Source: CAZAQS01 sp046485135 (lineage in GTDB: Bacteria > Chloroflexota > Anaerolineae > Anaerolineales > UBA4823). Taken from it: 8,603 nt of DNA. Both the position numbers and the translations under genes were made by a program. Below, in pieces: positions 6,033-8,603 of this stretch. Every line of letters begins with the position of its first letter. The stretch's first letter is position 1. The notes beneath the pieces were generated by a model, which did not search any database, was not told where the DNA came from, and worked only from the letters and a program-made list of their open reading frames with translations. Location of the stretch: NCBI GenBank assembly GCA_046485135.1, contig JAWOHN010000251.1:1-8603 (forward strand). Direction: 5' to 3'.

Positions 6033-7047
6033 TTATCAGGATCATCGCCGAATGGATCCCGCCCAGGTTCAGGGGCAGTTTCGTCCACGAATCGCCATAA
6101 TCAAGGGTGTGCCAGATTTGCCCATTGCTCAAACCGGCATAAAGATGACCGGGCGCGCTGGGATCGGTGACCAGGGCGTAGGCCATGTAGTCTAGCGGTT
6201 CGGGCAATCCACCTGCCAGCTGTTCCCAACCTGCGCCGCCCACACAGCGGAAGATGCTGGCCTTGGCTTTGCCATCCACGTGGGCGGGCGGTTCGAACTC
6301 ACCCCGCAGCAGGTTGGGCATTCCCGAGGCGGAGAGATACCACACTTCAGGCCGCGCCGGATCGGCCGCTACCATCCAACCGTACTTCTTGGTTAAACCG
6401 GTTTTAGGCTTGCGCCAGGTGAGCCCCCCATCCTCGCTTAGCGCAGCCCCGCCGCCGCCTCCTTCGTAGACCCACTCGCCATGGGTAGGGTGAAATTTCA
6501 ACGAATGGCAGTCCAATACAGCCCCCTTGCGATGTTTCGACCAGGTTCGCCCGCCATCTGCGGAGCGCAGCACCCCGCCCACCTCAATGCCTGCCATCAT
6601 CACATCCGGGTCCTTGGGCGAGATCGTCAGGGCCATCACGTAGGGCGTCCAACTAGGTGGCTCTGCTGGGGAGAACCACCACCAGCGCCGGGCGCGACGC
6701 AGACCTTCCAGCTCATCCCAGGATTTGCCTCCGTTCTTTGTCATGTATAAGGAAACGGGTTTGCATCCGGCATAAATGAGGCCGGGCTCGCTTGGGTTAG
6801 CAGCCAAAGATTTAACCGGGACGCCGGCCATACCCGCAGGCTCCCAGGTTTTCCCGCCGTCAGACGAGACCAGCACACCATGTTCTTGTGTGCCGGCATA
6901 CACACGCCCTCTTTGGTGGGGGTCACTGACCAGGCAATTAATCCTGATCCCAGATAGGGGGTTTGTCACCTGCCATTCGCCGGAGGTATGTTCCGCTCGG
7001 GCAAGTTCTTTACCGTTTGCTGCCAGGAATATCTTTCTTGTCATCAT
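6022..7047 (-). CDS. Asp-box (BNR/sialidase-like) beta-propeller protein
   Basis: A 341-residue protein with five clear Asp-box motifs (S-x-D-x-G-x-T-W): SSDGGKTW (61-68), TKNGGKSW (103-110), SADGGRTW (162-169), SEDGGLTW (204-211) and TLDYGDSW (314-321), with a worn sixth near 264-274. Between them the pattern 'P-x-x-P-x-x-hydrophobic-Y-A-G' (VYAG, IYAG, LYAG) marks propeller blades. Asp-box propellers occur in sialidases, sortilin-like proteins and many uncharacterised bacterial proteins. No sialidase FRIP motif or catalytic set is visible, so an enzyme call is not justified; a binding or scaffold role is more likely. There is no signal peptide or membrane helix, so it is predicted cytoplasmic. 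An in-frame TTG lies at 7050, but ATG 7047 (or 7044) is preferred, with AGGAG 4 (or 7) nt upstream. ATG 7047 overlaps the stop of the preceding membrane-protein gene in TGATG, implying coupling. The WWW run at 122-124 is unusual. Confidence 0.9.
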   Translation of the reverse strand: MMTRKIFLAANGKELARAEHTSGEWQVTNPLSGIRINCLVSDPHQRGRVYAGTQEHGVLVSSDGGKTWEPAGMAGVPVKSLAANPSEPGLIYAGCKPVSLYMTKNGGKSWDELEGLRRARRWWWFSPAEPPSWTPYVMALTISPKDPDVMMAGIEVGGVLRSADGGRTWSKHRKGAVLDCHSLKFHPTHGEWVYEGGGGGAALSEDGGLTWRKPKTGLTKKYGWMVAADPARPEVWYLSASGMPNLLRGEFEPPAHVDGKAKASIFRCVGGAGWEQLAGGLPEPLDYMAYALVTDPSAPGHLYAGLSNGQIWHTLDYGDSWTKLPLNLGGIHSAMILINGQ

Positions 7048-7484
7048 CAAGCTCCTGCGCTTGGTTGAGAGGCGTGAATGGCTGGCTTCGTCTGAAGGAT
7101 TTGGATCCCTAGAGCAATAGCTGCCAGCAGGCCAAGGATCAGGTTGAGTGTATTGGCCAGATTGAAGATGCCGGCTTCAGCCCGGCATGTGGAAGGGCAG
7201 TAAAACAATAACCAGCTCACCGGAATGATGAGGATTACCACGGCATTGATGGTAAAGGCAGCCATCAAGCCTCCCCGGCTGCCGCGACTGGCCGCCAGCA
7301 GGGCCCAGGCCCATCCGGCGAACAGTGCAACAAAGATCACCGCCGCCAGATTCATCAGGGTTGCATCGGGAAAATCCACCGGAAAAACGAACATAGCATC
7401 CAGAAAACCTCGCCAGACCTCGCTGAGCAGGGCCATGACCGATAGCGCAATGGCGCCGTTGAGAGAAGTAAACCAGTTTTTCAT
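7047..7484 (-). CDS. Small four-helix membrane protein with extracytoplasmic CPSTC motif
   Basis: I do not recognise a family. The 145-residue protein has four likely membrane helices: about 9-30, 42-64, 73-95 and 107-130. The basic loop SRGSR (66-70) between helices 2 and 3 should be cytoplasmic. The loop between helices 3 and 4, holding Cys96 and Cys100 (CPSTC), then faces outside, on the same side as the cytochrome haems. Two cysteines three residues apart could form a disulfide or bind a metal; this is inference. The ATG at 7484 has a strong AGGAG site 6 nt upstream, and the gap from the cytochrome stop is 26 nt. Its stop overlaps the start of the beta-propeller gene. The short hydrophilic tail is Ala/Ser/Pro-rich. 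The four-helix layout resembles small DoxX-like or haem-handling membrane proteins only in general shape. Confidence 0.87.
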   Translation of the reverse strand: MKNWFTSLNGAIALSVMALLSEVWRGFLDAMFVFPVDFPDATLMNLAAVIFVALFAGWAWALLAASRGSRGGLMAAFTINAVVILIIPVSWLLFYCPSTCRAEAGIFNLANTLNLILGLLAAIALGIQILQTKPAIHASQPSAGA

Positions 7485-7510
7485 CTTGAGCTCCTTATAT
7501 TGATTGATTG

Positions 7511-8389
7511 TTATTTTGTCTTCGTAGCCAGGGGTGGCAACGATTCCAGGTATAACCAGATGGCTTTCAGCTCATCATCGCTCATTTTGTTAAGCGATTC
7601 AAAAGGCATCCACTCACTCTGGCGGGTGCGGACCATGGTGATGAAGACCTGCTCTGACCAATTAACCAGATTGCCGCCGGGGGTCAGGTTGGGGCCTGGC
7701 GGCGCGTCTGGATTGGGATCTTTACCACCCGCCAATTCCGAGCCATGGCAGGTGCGGCAGCCGAAGGTCTTGACCAGATAATTCCCATATTCGGCTGACG
7801 CTGCCGGAAGCGGGGCAATCTCAGGAGGATTATCGTGATCAATGGATTCGGCGTTGAGCATATCCCCAAATGCTCCCACTGCCAGCAAGACCTTCCCCAT
7901 CAAGGTGGTTGAGAAACTGTTCGTTTCATGATCTACCGGGGGAACGCTTTTCAGGTATGCGATGATCTGCCCCAGGTGCTCATCACTGAAGTGGTAAAAA
8001 TCCTTGGAGGGCATAATGAACAGCGCTCTACCCTGAGGGTCGACCCCATGGCGGATGGCCCGTACCCAATCCGCATCGCTATATTGGCTGCCCACGCCGC
8101 CTCGTCCGGATGTCAGGTTAGGTGCGTCCACCATGGCCAGCGCAGGATCGTGAAAGAATTCTGTCCCTCCCAGGTCTTCGCCGTGACAGCTGGCGCAATA
8201 GATCGAAGCCAGGCGTTGGCCTTCCTCAATAGACGCATTGTCCTTTGGAATGACTGCAGCCGCCGGTTGGATGGCATATGCTTTATTTAGCCGGGCGTTA
8301 GCGCTGCTGGACAGAATGAAGACAGCCACCAGAATCAACCCAATCAGACCACCAAGAAAGATACCCATCCATTTGAGAACTTTTTTCAT
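7511..8389 (-). CDS. Membrane-anchored di-haem c-type cytochrome
   Basis: A 292-residue electron carrier. A signal anchor (charged MKKVLKW, then hydrophobic 9-28) places the rest outside the membrane. The first cytochrome c domain has CASCH (65-69) and a likely axial Met126 in LFIMPS. The second has CRTCH (211-215) with Met261 in EWMPF. Each domain ends in the usual 'L-S/M-D-x-x-L-x-x-I-x-x-Y-L-x-S-x-P-P' helix (FSDEHLGQIIAYLKSVPP and MSDDELKAIWLYLESLPP), so the protein looks like an internal duplication. The PNLT motif before the axial methionine recalls the cytochrome subunits of alcohol and gluconate dehydrogenases, but no dehydrogenase gene is adjacent. The start ATG 8389 has GGAGG 7 nt upstream and directly precedes the anchor. 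It is the first gene of the six-gene set. The donor and acceptor are unknown; a soluble or membrane redox partner must be encoded elsewhere. Confidence 0.95.
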   Translation of the reverse strand: MKKVLKWMGIFLGGLIGLILVAVFILSSSANARLNKAYAIQPAAAVIPKDNASIEEGQRLASIYCASCHGEDLGGTEFFHDPALAMVDAPNLTSGRGGVGSQYSDADWVRAIRHGVDPQGRALFIMPSKDFYHFSDEHLGQIIAYLKSVPPVDHETNSFSTTLMGKVLLAVGAFGDMLNAESIDHDNPPEIAPLPAASAEYGNYLVKTFGCRTCHGSELAGGKDPNPDAPPGPNLTPGGNLVNWSEQVFITMVRTRQSEWMPFESLNKMSDDELKAIWLYLESLPPLATKTK

Positions 8390-8420
8390 CTATCACCCTC
8401 CAAAATATTTCTAAGAATTA

Positions 8421-8436
8421 CGGCGAAAGGCCGCCG
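8421..8436 (-). promoter_or_regulatory. GC-rich hairpin in the cytochrome gene leader
   Basis: CGGCG (8421-8425) and CGCCG (8432-8436) form a 5-bp stem with a 6-nt loop, 32 nt before the cytochrome start codon. It would lie in the 5' leader of the operon message if transcription starts further upstream. No T-run follows closely in the minus direction, so it is not a good terminator. Confidence 0.35.
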
Positions 8437-8486
8437 GTATCTCTCACATGTTAATCACTTCATCTTGCCCTGTCATGAGGCAGGTG

Positions 8487-8503
8487 TCCCGGTTGAACCG
8501 GGA
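8487..8503. promoter_or_regulatory. Perfect 8+1+8 palindrome, operator-like
   Basis: TCCCGGTT (8487-8494) and AACCGGGA (8496-8503) are exact inverted complements around one central base. No T-run follows on either strand, so an operator for a dimeric regulator is more likely than a terminator. It lies about 100 nt upstream of the cytochrome gene. A weaker dyad, TGCC with GGCA at about 8466-8482, is next to it. The operon's own LuxR-type regulator is one candidate binder; this is inference. Confidence 0.5.
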
Positions 8504-8535
8504 AGTTTGCCCAATCCATTCCGCCGCCTGGGGTC

Positions 8536-8571
8536 ATCAGGCATTGATCAGACAAATCCTGATACAATCAA
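8536..8571. promoter_or_regulatory. Cluster of TGAT/ATCA half-sites upstream of the operon
   Basis: Five half-sites occur in 36 bp of the plus strand: ATCAG (8536-8540), TTGAT (8544-8548), ATCAG (8547-8551), CTGAT (8559-8563) and ATCAA (8567-8571). Two of them form the imperfect dyad ATTGATCAG / CTGATACAAT (8543-8568). The arrangement resembles stacked operator sites. TTGAT and ATCAA halves recall FNR/CRP-type boxes, but the spacing (3 instead of 4 between halves at 8560-8571) does not fit well. I could not assign a confident -35/-10 pair for the operon. Confidence 0.35.
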
Positions 8572-8603
8572 CCCTGAAAGTCGGGCTTCACCAACAACTT
8601 TTT

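Noticed and set aside
7048..7050. TTG at 7050 as the start of the Asp-box protein
   Set aside because: ATG codons at 7047 and 7044 follow directly at reasonable distance from AGGAG, so a TTG start is unnecessary.
8543..8568. Plus-strand promoter with TTGATC and TACAAT
   Set aside because: The spacing between the boxes is only 13 nt, too short for sigma70, and no gene follows within the window.
1..8603. CRISPR array, insertion sequence or attachment site
   Set aside because: No regularly spaced repeats, transposase or integrase sequence, or terminal inverted repeats were seen on either strand.

Overview
The window looks like a chromosomal segment of a Chloroflexota bacterium, probably Anaerolineae-like. 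This is inferred from the architecture of the histidine kinase (many membrane helices, a conserved 'LWNIDIVINRALVYG' / 'FQPLRERLQ' linker, GAF, HisKA_3), from the style of the RHS remnant, and from the moderately GC-rich coding sequence. No rRNA or other decisive taxonomic marker is present. Every gene I can support lies on the minus strand, so the window reads from right to left.

Right to middle (8389 down to 2577): six closely packed genes form what looks like one operon. In transcription order they are a membrane-anchored di-haem cytochrome c, a small four-helix membrane protein with an extracytoplasmic CPSTC motif, a soluble Asp-box (BNR/sialidase-like) beta-propeller, a six-helix membrane protein, a large membrane histidine kinase with a GAF domain, and a NarL/LuxR-type response regulator. 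Gaps run from 36 nt down to overlaps of 1 to 11 nt. The 214 nt upstream of the cytochrome gene hold no gene but are rich in dyad symmetries, including a perfect 8+1+8 palindrome and a cluster of TGAT/ATCA half-sites. The simplest reading is a two-component system co-expressed with an extracytoplasmic electron-transfer or redox-sensing module. The signal and the regulated genes are not visible.

Middle (2576 down to 2205): the gap between the response regulator and the RNase J gene is not empty. On the minus strand it has a near-consensus sigma70 promoter (TTGACA, 17 nt, TACAAT). About 100 nt of structure-prone sequence follow, then a strong intrinsic terminator (AAGCCCC / GGGGCTT plus T5), and then a 150-nt stretch with two more hairpins before the rnj start. 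This is either an independent small RNA of about 137 nt or a leader with an attenuator controlling RNase J. I could not match it to tRNA, SRP RNA, tmRNA or 6S RNA by eye. It is the most interesting element in the window.

Left (2204 down to 1): a complete, canonical ribonuclease J gene, then a stem-loop that may end its transcript, a featureless AT-richer spacer, and at the edge a degraded RHS/YD-repeat fragment. That fragment carries a one-base frameshift and an in-frame stop, and the window cuts it off.
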